Source: Desulfurivibrionaceae bacterium
GTDB taxonomy: Bacteria; Desulfobacterota; Desulfobulbia; Desulfobulbales; UBA5123
Assembly: GCA_030145325.1 (NCBI GenBank)
Contig: JAQYVW010000025.1
Coordinates: 1 to 40,098 of the forward strand
Length of the DNA stretch: 40,098 nucleotides
Direction of reading: 5' to 3'
This document shows positions 32,593 to 40,098 of this stretch, piece after piece; position 1 is the stretch's first letter; each line of letters opens with the position of its first letter. The notes beneath the pieces were generated by a model. It made no database searches and had not been told where the DNA came from. It worked only from the letters and a program-made list of their open reading frames with translations. The translations under genes and the position numbers were made by a program.

Positions 32593-35492
32593 GTCCGATG
32601 ACTTCTCTGGCCAAAAAGGAATTGAAGGCCTATTTTGGCTCGCCCATGGCGGCGATCTTTATCGGTTCCTTTTTGCTTTCCGCGCTTTTTTCTTTCTTCT
32701 GGGTGGAAACCTTTTTTGCCCGTAATATCGCTGACATCAGACCCCTATTTCGTTGGATGCCGCTGCTGTTGATCTTTCTTGTTTCGGCCCTCACCATGCG
32801 GCAGTGGAGCGAGGAGCAGAAGATGGGCACCCTGGAGGTGCTGCTGACCATGCCGGTGAAGCTTTCCCGGTTGGTGCTGGGGAAATTCCTGGCCGTGCTC
32901 ACCCTGGTCACCATTGCTCTGGCCCTTACCGGCGCCTTGCCCCTCACCGTTGCCTGCATGGGTAACCTGGATTGGGGGCCAGTGATTGGTGGCTATTTTG
33001 GGGCGATGCTCATGGCCTCGGCCTATATCGCCATCGGCTTGTATATCTCTTCCCGCACCGATAATCAGATTGTTGCCCTGATCCTTTCCGTACTGGTTTC
33101 CGGTCTCCTCTATCTGATCGGTTCCGAGGGGATCACCGTCTTCTTCGGCAGCAATGTTGGCGAATTTCTGCGTTCCCTGGGTATCGGCAGTCGTTTTGCC
33201 AGTATCGAACGGGGGGTGATAGATCTCCGCGATGTGGTCTATTATCTGACCCTGACTGCTTTCTTTCTCACCCTGAATACCGTGGAATTGGACAAGAAAC
33301 GGTGGAGCAGCGGCCCCCACACCGCTGCTTATCGTCGCAATATCATTCTTTTTACCATCTTGCTGGCAGCAAACATGCTGGCGGTTAATGTCTGGCTCAA
33401 CCACAACCACGCCCTGCGTTTTGATCTCACTGAAGGCCATGAATATTCCATCTCGCCGGTGAGCCGTGATCTTCTCGCCAGCGTCAACGAACCGTTGTTG
33501 ATTCGTGGCTATTTCAGTGCCAAGACCCATCCCCTGTTGGCTCCGCTGATCCCACAAATTCGTGATTTGTTGGAGGAGTATAAGGTTGCTGCCAACGGGA
33601 AGTTGGAGGTTTCCTTTGTTGATCCCAAAGACGATGAGGCCCTGGAAACAGAGGCCAATCAGCTCTACGGAATCAAGCCCATCCCCTTTCAGGTTGCGGG
33701 CCGTTATGAAGCCAGCGTGGTTAATTCCTACTTTCATCTGTTGATCAAGTATGGCGATCAGTATGTAACTTTGGGTTACAACGACCTTATTGAAGTGCGC
33801 CATAGTAAGGACGGGCAATTGGATGTGGGGTTGCGAAACCTTGAATACGATATCACCAAGTCCATCAAGAAGGTGGTGTACGGTTTTCAGAGTCTGGAGA
33901 CCATCTTTGACAATATCAAAGAGCCCATGGCGTTGGTGGCGATAATCTCCGCTGACGGATTGCCGGAATCCTTTGCCCCGTTGCCGGATCATATCCGCGC
34001 CGTGGCTGCGGCCCTTGGCAAGGAGTCGGGCGGTAAGTTGAAATTTGTTGAAATCGATCCCGATCACAACGCCAATCTAGATCGTAAGGAGATCCTGGAG
34101 CAATATGGGGTTGAGCCCCTTTCGCTCTCCTTTTTTGCCGAGCAGTCCTTTTACCTCCACCTACTTATCAAGGTTGGCGACAAGCTTGATAATGTCTACC
34201 TGCGTGGCGATATGACGGAGGTTGAACTGCGGCGGGAGGTGGAAGCGGCGTTGAAACGACATGGAACCGGCTTTATGAAGACGGTGGCCTTTCTGGCTCC
34301 TGCCGCCATGCCGCCGGAGATGGCGAGGATGCGGCAGGCTCCGCCGGATCAGTATCAAACCTTTCGGCAGGTGCTGGCAGAGAACTACAACGTCGTCAAC
34401 GCTGATCTTGCGAAAGGGCATCTGCGCGACGATATCGATGTCCTCCTCCTGGCTGCACCGCAGGATCTCACCGATAAGGAGCGCTTTGCGGTGGATCAGT
34501 TCCTGATGCGGGGTGGCTCGGTGGTGGCGCTGGCCGGGCGCTACAGCCTTGATCTTAACCAGGCTTCACAGTCCTTACAGGTAAAGGAACTCACCGACGG
34601 TATCGAAAAACTCCTTGAGCACTACGGGGTGACGGTGGATAAGGCCATGGTCATGGACAGCCGCAATGAGCCTTTCCCGGTGCCGGTGAGTCGTGACCTG
34701 GGCGGATTTATGGTGCAGGAGATCAAACAGATCCCCTATCCCTTCTTTGTTGATGTCCGTGCTGACGGCATGGACGACAAGAGCCCGGTGGTGGCAAATT
34801 TGCCAGCAGTGACCATGAACTGGGTTTCACCGCTCACCGTTGCTCAGGAAAAGAATAAAGGTCGGAAGGTGGCAACCTTGCTCCACTCCAGCCCGGATTC
34901 ATGGCTCCATGAATCAACGGATATTCAGCCTGATTTTGCTCGCTTTCCGCAAAGCGGGTTTGCCAAAGGTGGTGAGCGGGGGAGTCATCCCCTGGCGGTT
35001 ACGATTCAGGGTGCTTTTACAAGTTGTTTTGCCGATCAGCCCGATCCGCGACTGGTTGTGGACGAAGAGGAAATCCCCGCCGGGAAAGGCAAGGATCATC
35101 AACAAAAAACCAAGAAAGAGCAAAAAGAGTTGTTAACCCCGATGCTGAAACAATCACCGTCAGCAGCCAAGTTAGTGGTGGTTGGTTCATCCGATTTTGT
35201 TAATGACGCGGTGGTAAGTATCTCCCGCTCCATTGGTCAGGATCGCTATCTTAATAGTCTGGAGTTTTTACAAAACATCGTTGATTGGGCGGTGGCGGAT
35301 GATGATCTACTCACCATTCGTTCCCGTGGTCAGCATGCCCGGCTTTTGGAGCCCATGGGGCATCAGGAGCAAACCTTCTGGGAATGGCTGAATTACGCAC
35401 TGGCTTTGTTGGCCTTGTTGTTGGTGAGTTTTTACGCCAGTCGCCGTCGCCGCCGGGAAGTGATGATGGTCCTTGATCCGCCGCAAAGCTAA
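32589..35492 (+). CDS. Fused ABC-2 permease and GldG-like auxiliary protein
   Basis: Residues of about 1-245 are an ABC-2 type permease with six or so helices (LPLLLIFLVSALTMRQWSEE, QIVALILSVLVSGLLYLIG). A further helix (IILFTILLAANMLAVNVWL) opens a GldG-like part of about 650 residues (FDLTEGHEYSISPVSRDLL, FVDPKDDEALETEA) of the ABC_transp_aux type, closed by a final helix (ALALLALLLVSFYASRRRR). In gliding Bacteroidota, GldF and GldG are separate proteins; here permease and auxiliary protein form one 967-residue chain. It works with the ATPase upstream and the DUF4340 protein downstream, a gene trio seen in many bacteria that do not glide. The cargo is unknown. Confidence 0.9.
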   Translation: MSPMTSLAKKELKAYFGSPMAAIFIGSFLLSALFSFFWVETFFARNIADIRPLFRWMPLLLIFLVSALTMRQWSEEQKMGTLEVLLTMPVKLSRLVLGKFLAVLTLVTIALALTGALPLTVACMGNLDWGPVIGGYFGAMLMASAYIAIGLYISSRTDNQIVALILSVLVSGLLYLIGSEGITVFFGSNVGEFLRSLGIGSRFASIERGVIDLRDVVYYLTLTAFFLTLNTVELDKKRWSSGPHTAAYRRNIILFTILLAANMLAVNVWLNHNHALRFDLTEGHEYSISPVSRDLLASVNEPLLIRGYFSAKTHPLLAPLIPQIRDLLEEYKVAANGKLEVSFVDPKDDEALETEANQLYGIKPIPFQVAGRYEASVVNSYFHLLIKYGDQYVTLGYNDLIEVRHSKDGQLDVGLRNLEYDITKSIKKVVYGFQSLETIFDNIKEPMALVAIISADGLPESFAPLPDHIRAVAAALGKESGGKLKFVEIDPDHNANLDRKEILEQYGVEPLSLSFFAEQSFYLHLLIKVGDKLDNVYLRGDMTEVELRREVEAALKRHGTGFMKTVAFLAPAAMPPEMARMRQAPPDQYQTFRQVLAENYNVVNADLAKGHLRDDIDVLLLAAPQDLTDKERFAVDQFLMRGGSVVALAGRYSLDLNQASQSLQVKELTDGIEKLLEHYGVTVDKAMVMDSRNEPFPVPVSRDLGGFMVQEIKQIPYPFFVDVRADGMDDKSPVVANLPAVTMNWVSPLTVAQEKNKGRKVATLLHSSPDSWLHESTDIQPDFARFPQSGFAKGGERGSHPLAVTIQGAFTSCFADQPDPRLVVDEEEIPAGKGKDHQQKTKKEQKELLTPMLKQSPSAAKLVVVGSSDFVNDAVVSISRSIGQDRYLNSLEFLQNIVDWAVADDDLLTIRSRGQHARLLEPMGHQEQTFWEWLNYALALLALLLVSFYASRRRRREVMMVLDPPQS

Positions 35493-35555
35493 TGGCATCA
35501 TCTTCATCCCGATAATTATTACGAGTATGTCAAACTGTAAGTATCTAGAGAGAGA

Positions 35556-36518
35556 ATGATGAGCAGAGTAAATAAGATCCTGGTGTTATTGCTGATCTCG
35601 CAGTTGTTTCTAATCGCCTACGTTTATCGTCCTAATCAGAGTAGTGGCCCGCCCACGGTGCATTTCTTCACCGATGTCGATGCTGGGCAGGTGGTGGGCT
35701 TAACCATCGCCGATAAAAGCCAGTCGGTGGCGATGAAGAAAGAGGGCGATATTTGGCGACTGAGTGCCGATCCCGCCTATCCCGCCGACACCAAAAAGGT
35801 TGAGATGCTGGTGAAAAAGCTGCTGACCCTCACCTCGTCGCGGTTGGTGACTCGTACCATTTCAAGTCATAACCGCCTGCAAGTGGCAGAGGACGATTTT
35901 AATCGTAAACTGACCTTGACCCTTAAGGACGGTGAAACCAGGCAATTATTGCTGGGCACTTCACCCAACTACAAAACCACCCATGTCCGCGCTGCCGATG
36001 ATGACAACGTGTATTTGGTAAAAGATCTGGCCGCTTGGGAGGCAGCTGTTACCCCGGACGATTGGTGGGACAATAACTATCTGGATGTGCAGCCTGCCGA
36101 ACTCAAAAAAGTTATCTTGCAGAATAGCCATGGTCGCATTGAACTTTCTCGTGATAGGGATAATAAATGGCAGGCGGTTGGCATGGTGGCAGGTAAAGAA
36201 CTGGCTGACGAAGCGTTAAATCATTTTTTGGATAAGGCGTGTCTTGTGCAGCTAAGTTCATACCTGGGCCGCGACCTATCCGACCAGAAATTCGGTCTTG
36301 ATAAGCCATTGGCTGATCTGGAGATTGTTACCGCCGAGGGCTCCATCCGACTCAAGGTTGCTGCGGCTGGGGATGACAAAAAGGATGAGTATGTTGCCAA
36401 GGTCAGTGATTCACCTTTCTATGTAACCGTTCACGGTTATGAAATTAACCCCATCCTGGACACCAGCCTGAATAAACTGCTTGTGGACAAGAAGGATGGG
36501 GAGGTGGCAAAGGAGTAA
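35556..36518 (+). CDS. DUF4340 membrane-anchored protein
   Basis: An N-terminal hydrophobic anchor (KILVLLLISQLFLIAYVY) is followed by about 295 residues that should face the periplasm. DUF4340 features include VVGLTIADKSQSVAMKKEG, WRLSADPAYPADTKKVEMLV and LLGTSPNYKTTHVR, in a repeated beta-rich pattern. The family nearly always follows GldG-like ABC genes and is thought to be a subunit of the same exporter; no activity is known. Two ATG codons stand next to each other (35556 and 35559); either could be used. It lies 63 bases after the permease gene and completes the cluster. Confidence 0.88.
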   Translation: MMSRVNKILVLLLISQLFLIAYVYRPNQSSGPPTVHFFTDVDAGQVVGLTIADKSQSVAMKKEGDIWRLSADPAYPADTKKVEMLVKKLLTLTSSRLVTRTISSHNRLQVAEDDFNRKLTLTLKDGETRQLLLGTSPNYKTTHVRAADDDNVYLVKDLAAWEAAVTPDDWWDNNYLDVQPAELKKVILQNSHGRIELSRDRDNKWQAVGMVAGKELADEALNHFLDKACLVQLSSYLGRDLSDQKFGLDKPLADLEIVTAEGSIRLKVAAAGDDKKDEYVAKVSDSPFYVTVHGYEINPILDTSLNKLLVDKKDGEVAKE

Positions 36519-36574
36519 GGGGGCTTGAAAAGCGAGGGACTCAATCTGTTTTTTAGGCAGAGGAGGTTTTTTTA

Positions 36575-36601
36575 TTGAAGTTGCGGTCACTTGTGTATAA
36601 T
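36575..36601 (+). promoter_or_regulatory. Putative promoter of the rhodanese-MBL gene
   Basis: TTGAAG (36575-36580) and TATAAT (36596-36601) are 15 bases apart, a little short but with a perfect -10. An inverted repeat TTTAGT-TTTC-ACTAAA at 36609-36624 lies around the expected transcription start and could bind a repressor. Confidence 0.45.
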
Positions 36602-36661
36602 AATAAACTTTAGTTTTCACTAAACTTGTATCTAAATTAATGCCTAAAAACGAGGTGACCA

Positions 36662-37834
36662 ATGGCAGAGCCCTTTATTTACACCGCAAATGAACTGTTT
36701 GAGTGGTTGTGCGGCAAGCCGGATTTTGTCTTGCTGGATGTTCGCAATGAGAAAGAGTTTGCCAACTGGTCCGTTGAAGGGCCTCATCTCTGCCCCTACA
36801 TCAACATCCCCTATTTTAATTTTATTGAGGATGTCAGTGACGGCATCGCCATGATTCCCAAGGGGGAAAAGATCCGGGTGGTCTGCTCCAAGGAGGGTTC
36901 CGCCAAGTACGTGGCTGAGCAATTGATCGCCAACGGCATCGAAGATGTTGGCTACCTCAAAGAGGGTATCGTCGGTTGGGGCAACGCCCTTGTGCCACGA
37001 AAGGTTAACAGCGACGGTGATTACGAACTTTACCAGTGTATCCGCCCCGGCAAGGCTTCTTGCAGTTATATGTTGATCGCAGGTGGCGAGGCCATGGTTT
37101 TTGACCCCTCCCGCAATGTTGAGGTTTACACCCAGCTGGCCGAAAGCAAGGGTGCCAAGATCGTTCGTAGTTTTGAAACCCATCGCCAGGCCGATTATAT
37201 CTCTGGTTGCCAGTTACTTAAAGAAGCCACCGGCTGCACAATTTGCGTCAACAGCAATGATTTTGAGGGCGCGGACTTTGAATATGAAGCGGTTAACGAT
37301 GGCGACAGTTATAGCTGTGGTTCTGTGGAGATAAAAGCTCTTCATACTCCTGGTCACACCATGGGTTCTACCTCATATCTGGTGGACGGCAAATTTCTCC
37401 TCAGCGGTGACACCATCTTTATTAAGTCCGCCGGTCGCCCTGATCTAGGCGGTAAATGGGAAGAGTGGGCACGGGTTCTCTATCTTACCCTTTTCGTCAA
37501 GATGCGTGATCTTGATGATGACTTGCTTGTCTTGCCCGGCCATTTTGTGGAATGGGATGAAGCCAACGACCAGTTCTTATTCGTCGAGAAATTAGGGGTT
37601 CTCAAGCAACGGGTTGATGCTTATCAGATGGTCAACGAACTCCATTTTAAGGAGTTTGTTAGAGATAATATGCGCCAGCAGCCGGGGATCTATACCGATA
37701 TTCGGCGGGTTAACGGCGGTTGGGTCAAGCCAACCCCTGAAGAAGCCGATACCATGGATCTGGGTAAGAACGAGTGTAGCGTCAGTAAATACGGAAAGAT
37801 CGGCGTCAGCGCCGAAGCGCAACGGCAGTCTTAA
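36662..37834 (+). CDS. Rhodanese / metallo-beta-lactamase-fold fusion (persulfide dioxygenase-like) with altered metal site
   Basis: Residues 1-110 are a rhodanese domain with Cys75 in VVCSKEGSAKYVA. Residues of about 120-300 are a metallo-beta-lactamase fold with HTPGHTMGSTSY (His232), LLSGDTIF (Asp250) and VLPGHF (His294). Comparable enzymes oxidise or hydrolyse glutathione or CoA persulfides using an iron bound by HxHxDH. Here that motif reads HRQADY (174-179): the first His and the Asp remain, but the second His is Gln and the last His is Tyr. Iron binding may therefore be altered, or a sub-family uses other ligands. Domain order is the reverse of the common MBL-then-rhodanese type. The start ATG follows GAGGTGACC. 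Confidence 0.87.
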   Translation: MAEPFIYTANELFEWLCGKPDFVLLDVRNEKEFANWSVEGPHLCPYINIPYFNFIEDVSDGIAMIPKGEKIRVVCSKEGSAKYVAEQLIANGIEDVGYLKEGIVGWGNALVPRKVNSDGDYELYQCIRPGKASCSYMLIAGGEAMVFDPSRNVEVYTQLAESKGAKIVRSFETHRQADYISGCQLLKEATGCTICVNSNDFEGADFEYEAVNDGDSYSCGSVEIKALHTPGHTMGSTSYLVDGKFLLSGDTIFIKSAGRPDLGGKWEEWARVLYLTLFVKMRDLDDDLLVLPGHFVEWDEANDQFLFVEKLGVLKQRVDAYQMVNELHFKEFVRDNMRQQPGIYTDIRRVNGGWVKPTPEEADTMDLGKNECSVSKYGKIGVSAEAQRQS

Positions 37835-37876
37835 TTAGTCGATAAATACTCGTTCGTCTGAGCGTGATTGCCAGTG

Positions 37877-37920
37877 AACCCTGTGATGTCTTGAAGTTCT
37901 GAGATGTTACAGGGTTTTTT
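37877..37920 (+). terminator. Terminator after the rhodanese-MBL gene
   Basis: AACCCTGT (37877-37884) pairs with ACAGGGTT (37909-37916), with some further pairing inside the arms, and is followed by a T tract to 37920. Confidence 0.7.
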
Positions 37921-38264
37921 AGTTTGATGACGGGATGGAGAAAAACGAACCCCCGTGCCGGGTTCGGAGGGTGAGCTGCGAAATCCTTTTGAGGTGGGCA
38001 GGCACCAAATATCGCAGGGATTCACACTATAGTCGGGTTGGACTTTTGCGCAAAGGGCTTCTTACTTCTTAGGATCAAAAAAACGGGTCATTTTGTGCCT
38101 GGGTGGTCCATGGGGCGGGGTTTAATTTGTTACGGAAATTGGTTGATTGTTTCCCTCAACAGGTGTCAAGTTGCAGTGAAACTGTTATAGTAAGCACTTC
38201 TAAATAGTGCTTGTGCGTTGACGGTGATGTTGCAAGCTGGGCTGAGAAGTGGGGAAATGGACTG
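37921..38264. other. Intergenic stretch with a small GC-rich hairpin
   Basis: No protein gene is convincing in these 344 bases. At 37946-37966 CGAACCC and GGGTTCG form a perfect 7-bp stem around a 7-base loop; it recalls a tRNA T-arm but no cloverleaf can be drawn. The promoter of the receiver gene at 38265 should lie in the second half, but I see no clear boxes. Confidence 0.35.
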
Positions 38265-38669
38265 GTGCAAAAAGAAGATCTAAAGATACTTATTGTTGAC
38301 GATTTTGAATTGCCGCGACGGTTGATCAGAAATATGCTCAATGATATCGGTTATGAAAATCATGCCAATATTTTGGAGGCGGTTGATGGTGTCGATGCTA
38401 TCAACGTCTTGCGATGTCACGCCATCGATCTGATTATCTGCGATTGGGTGATGCCGGAAATGTCTGGGCTTGAAGTGCTCAGGGCTGTGCGTCATGATCC
38501 GAAATTGGCTAAGATTCCTTTTATCATGGTTACTGCCGAGGCGGAAAAAGATAAGATTATGGACGCGATTAAGGCCGGGGTGAGTCAATATATTGTTAAA
38601 CCCTTTGCCGCCGATGCTCTGTACGCTAAGATTAAGGTGGTTATGTCTAAGAAGGTGGCCTGTCACTAA
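38265..38669 (+). CDS. Stand-alone CheY-like receiver protein
   Basis: The 134 residues form one receiver domain: VDDFELPRRL with the acidic pocket Asp12/Asp13, phosphoacceptor Asp60 in IICDWVMPEMSG, Thr in FIMVTAEAE and Lys in IVKPF. There is no output domain, so it acts by binding a partner, as CheY does. I chose the GTG at 38265, which has GGGGA about 9 bases upstream; a TTG at 38211 would add 18 unconserved residues. It resembles the receiver at the start of the REC-CheW fusion at 23457 (both have the IPFIM and KPF blocks), so they could belong to one chemosensory pathway. It ends at a strong terminator. Confidence 0.88.
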   Translation: MQKEDLKILIVDDFELPRRLIRNMLNDIGYENHANILEAVDGVDAINVLRCHAIDLIICDWVMPEMSGLEVLRAVRHDPKLAKIPFIMVTAEAEKDKIMDAIKAGVSQYIVKPFAADALYAKIKVVMSKKVACH

Positions 38670-38702
38670 AAATGGCGATGGGTAGATTATCTAGGTGAAA
38701 AT

Positions 38703-38740
38703 AAAAAAGGTAGTAATCGCATGCGATTACTACCTTTTTT
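38703..38740. terminator. Bidirectional terminator between receiver and NRPS genes
   Basis: A perfect 38-base palindrome (AAAAAAGGTAGTAATCG, loop CATG, and its complement) has A and T tracts at its ends. It can serve both convergent genes. The 158 bases from here to the NRPS stop show nothing I can name. Confidence 0.93.
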
Positions 38741-38898
38741 GGTGTGGGCCAAGGCGGGAGCTTGGGCTGAGCCAGGATAGCAATGCCGGCGGCATATTAG
38801 CGTGCTCAGCGGAAAAAAGGGTGTTGTTAACAGAACTCAACGCAGCCATGTCGTTGTCTCGCTGCCGAGCTAGGTCACGATTGCCGTTGGCTCACTTC

Positions 38899-40098
38899 TT
38901 ATGGGGCCTCTTCTCTGCGGCAATTTCTAAAAATCTCTGTAATAATCTCCAGATTGGCTTTTTCAAAGATGTCATTGTGACCGCAGCCGATGCTGCTTGC
39001 TCTTACTTCATCGCAGTATTGGCCCCAAGTTGAAATGGGGTCATATTTTTTCCAGATCTCCGATGCCAACGCCTTAACAAATGTCACTGTTCCAGAATAC
39101 TGCTCTGGTCGATAATCCTGATAAGCTTGATAGGAGCTGTTGATGACTGCTACTAATTTTGTAAGGTTCGCGAGCTCAAACCAGTAGGGAACAGTTCGGT
39201 CTGCTCTTGCACTGTTCAGCAGTTGTTGCAGCCGTTTTTGCCGTGAGTTTTGTGGGGTGAGATGAAATCCCATTTGCTGGGCGACAAAATCGACATCGTC
39301 TTTGTATTGTGGTGCTCCGGTGAGGTCAAAGATATGGTGGGGGGCGGCATCAATAATGACTAGGGTTGCCACTTCTGCGCCGGTATTTTTCAGTATCCTG
39401 GCCATCTCAAAGGCAATGATCCCCCCTAGGGACCATCCTGCCAAATGATAAGGTCCTGTCGGTGAAATCAACTGGATTTCATTGACGTAGATGCTTGCCA
39501 TCGCTTCAATAGTTGTTAATGGGTCACGGTCATCTGCAATCCCTGGGGCTTGCAAACCATAAAATGGTTGGTTCTTGCCAAGGGAGCGGGAGAGGTTGAG
39601 GTAGGCCAGGGGGGTTCCTGCCAGTGGGTGGACCATGAACCAAGGTTTCTTTTCTCCTTTGGCGTGCAGTGAAATAAGGGAGGTTGCGGTTTCTTTGCCA
39701 CCCGAGGATTTTTGTAACTCACCGGCAACGCCCTCCACGGTTGGATTCTCAAAAAGGGTGGAAATAGAGATCTTTCTCCCGAGTTTTTCTTCAAGTTTCT
39801 GGATCAGTTGCAGGCTGCTCAATGAATTGCCGCCTAAGGAAAAGAAGCTTTCGGTGATCCCACAGGGAGCAACTCCTAAAGTTTCTTGCCAAACCTCCAA
39901 GACATCAATCTCCATTTGGGTTCTGGGGGCGACAATCTCTTCTTCGGCAAGTCCGATGGCATCAGGAGCTGGTAAGGCCCGCCGGTCCATCTTGCCACTG
40001 GGAGCAAGTGGCAAGGTATCCAGAAAAGTATAGGTGGCAGGTTGCATGTAGTCGGGCAGGTTTTCTTGCGCCAGCAGGCGCAGCGCCTTGGTCAAGTT
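38899..40098 (-). CDS. C-terminal part of a nonribosomal peptide synthetase (A-PCP-TE, partial)
   Basis: The gene enters from the right edge; 399 residues are visible. They start in the last section of an adenylation domain, with the A10 motif LPLAPSGKMDRRAL. A peptidyl carrier protein follows with SFFSLGGNSLSSLQL, whose serine takes the phosphopantetheine arm. The rest is a type I thioesterase with nucleophile motif GWSLGG and a late His in IGCGHNDIF, which releases or cyclises the finished peptide. This is the terminal module, so the product leaves the line here. The rest of the cluster lies outside the window and the substrate cannot be read, because the specificity residues of the adenylation domain are missing. 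It probably belongs to a biosynthetic gene cluster unrelated to the receiver gene beside it. Confidence 0.95.
   Translation of the reverse strand, partial: NLTKALRLLAQENLPDYMQPATYTFLDTLPLAPSGKMDRRALPAPDAIGLAEEEIVAPRTQMEIDVLEVWQETLGVAPCGITESFFSLGGNSLSSLQLIQKLEEKLGRKISISTLFENPTVEGVAGELQKSSGGKETATSLISLHAKGEKKPWFMVHPLAGTPLAYLNLSRSLGKNQPFYGLQAPGIADDRDPLTTIEAMASIYVNEIQLISPTGPYHLAGWSLGGIIAFEMARILKNTGAEVATLVIIDAAPHHIFDLTGAPQYKDDVDFVAQQMGFHLTPQNSRQKRLQQLLNSARADRTVPYWFELANLTKLVAVINSSYQAYQDYRPEQYSGTVTFVKALASEIWKKYDPISTWGQYCDEVRASSIGCGHNDIFEKANLEIITEIFRNCRREEAP

Noticed and set aside
32745-34067. Long minus-strand open frame (440 codons) opposite the fused permease/GldG gene
   Set aside because: Rich in Gln, His and Gly in the manner of antisense frames, with no recognisable domain, and opposite a well-supported gene.
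37831-38025. Minus-strand open frame of 64 codons
   Set aside because: It overlaps a terminator and the GC-rich hairpin and has no ribosome binding site or family resemblance.

Overview
The window looks like a chromosomal stretch of a sulfur-metabolising anaerobe, most likely a Desulfobacterota member near Desulfobulbales. This is an inference. It rests on a broken HdrA-type flavoprotein gene, six rhodanese domains spread over four proteins, a rhodanese/metallo-beta-lactamase fusion, and many sensor and regulator fusions. No rRNA or other phylogenetic marker is present to settle it.

Positions 1-650 hold the start of a membrane-protein gene (minus strand) and a tRNA-Arg(ACG) with its own promoter-like boxes and a strong terminator. 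Positions 650-10,540 are a defence island read mostly on the minus strand. It carries a type I restriction-modification system (hsdR, hsdS, hsdM) with two accessory genes: an Abi_2/HEPN protein, and an AlbA_2/HATPase protein set between hsdS and hsdM. The island has visibly been rebuilt. Two leftover hsdR 3' ends (about 70 and 22 codons), different from each other and from the intact hsdR, lie on either side of the abi gene. The intact hsdR sits inside a dismantled Fic locus: a 56-aa putative Fic antitoxin survives on one side, and only the last 73 codons of fic, with the HPxxDGNGRxGR motif, survive on the other.

Positions 10,600-14,550 hold a start-less ORF remnant, an hdrA pseudogene (internal deletions plus a 1-nt frameshift), a DUF1847 protein, an exported transglutaminase with two rhodanese domains, and a small exported rhodanese. 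Then come glgP (14,690-17,236) and a minus-strand operon joined by two ATGA overlaps: an HDOD-histidine kinase-receiver protein, a MerR-HTH/MinD-like ATPase and an ExeA-like AAA ATPase. A two-domain rhodanese follows (22,442-23,269).

Positions 23,457-29,112 contain a receiver/substrate-binding-like/CheW fusion, a membrane TPR protein and a diguanylate cyclase with an extracytoplasmic sensor. htpG follows, then a three-gene Gld-like ABC exporter cluster (ATPase, fused permease/GldG-like subunit, DUF4340 protein), a rhodanese-MBL protein with altered metal ligands, and a lone CheY-like receiver. The window ends inside the terminal adenylation-PCP-thioesterase part of a nonribosomal peptide synthetase on the minus strand.

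The best candidates for something undescribed are the layered hsdR tails around the defence genes, the fic locus taken over by hsdR, the REC-SBP-CheW fusion, and the HDOD-kinase/MinD-like/ExeA-like operon.
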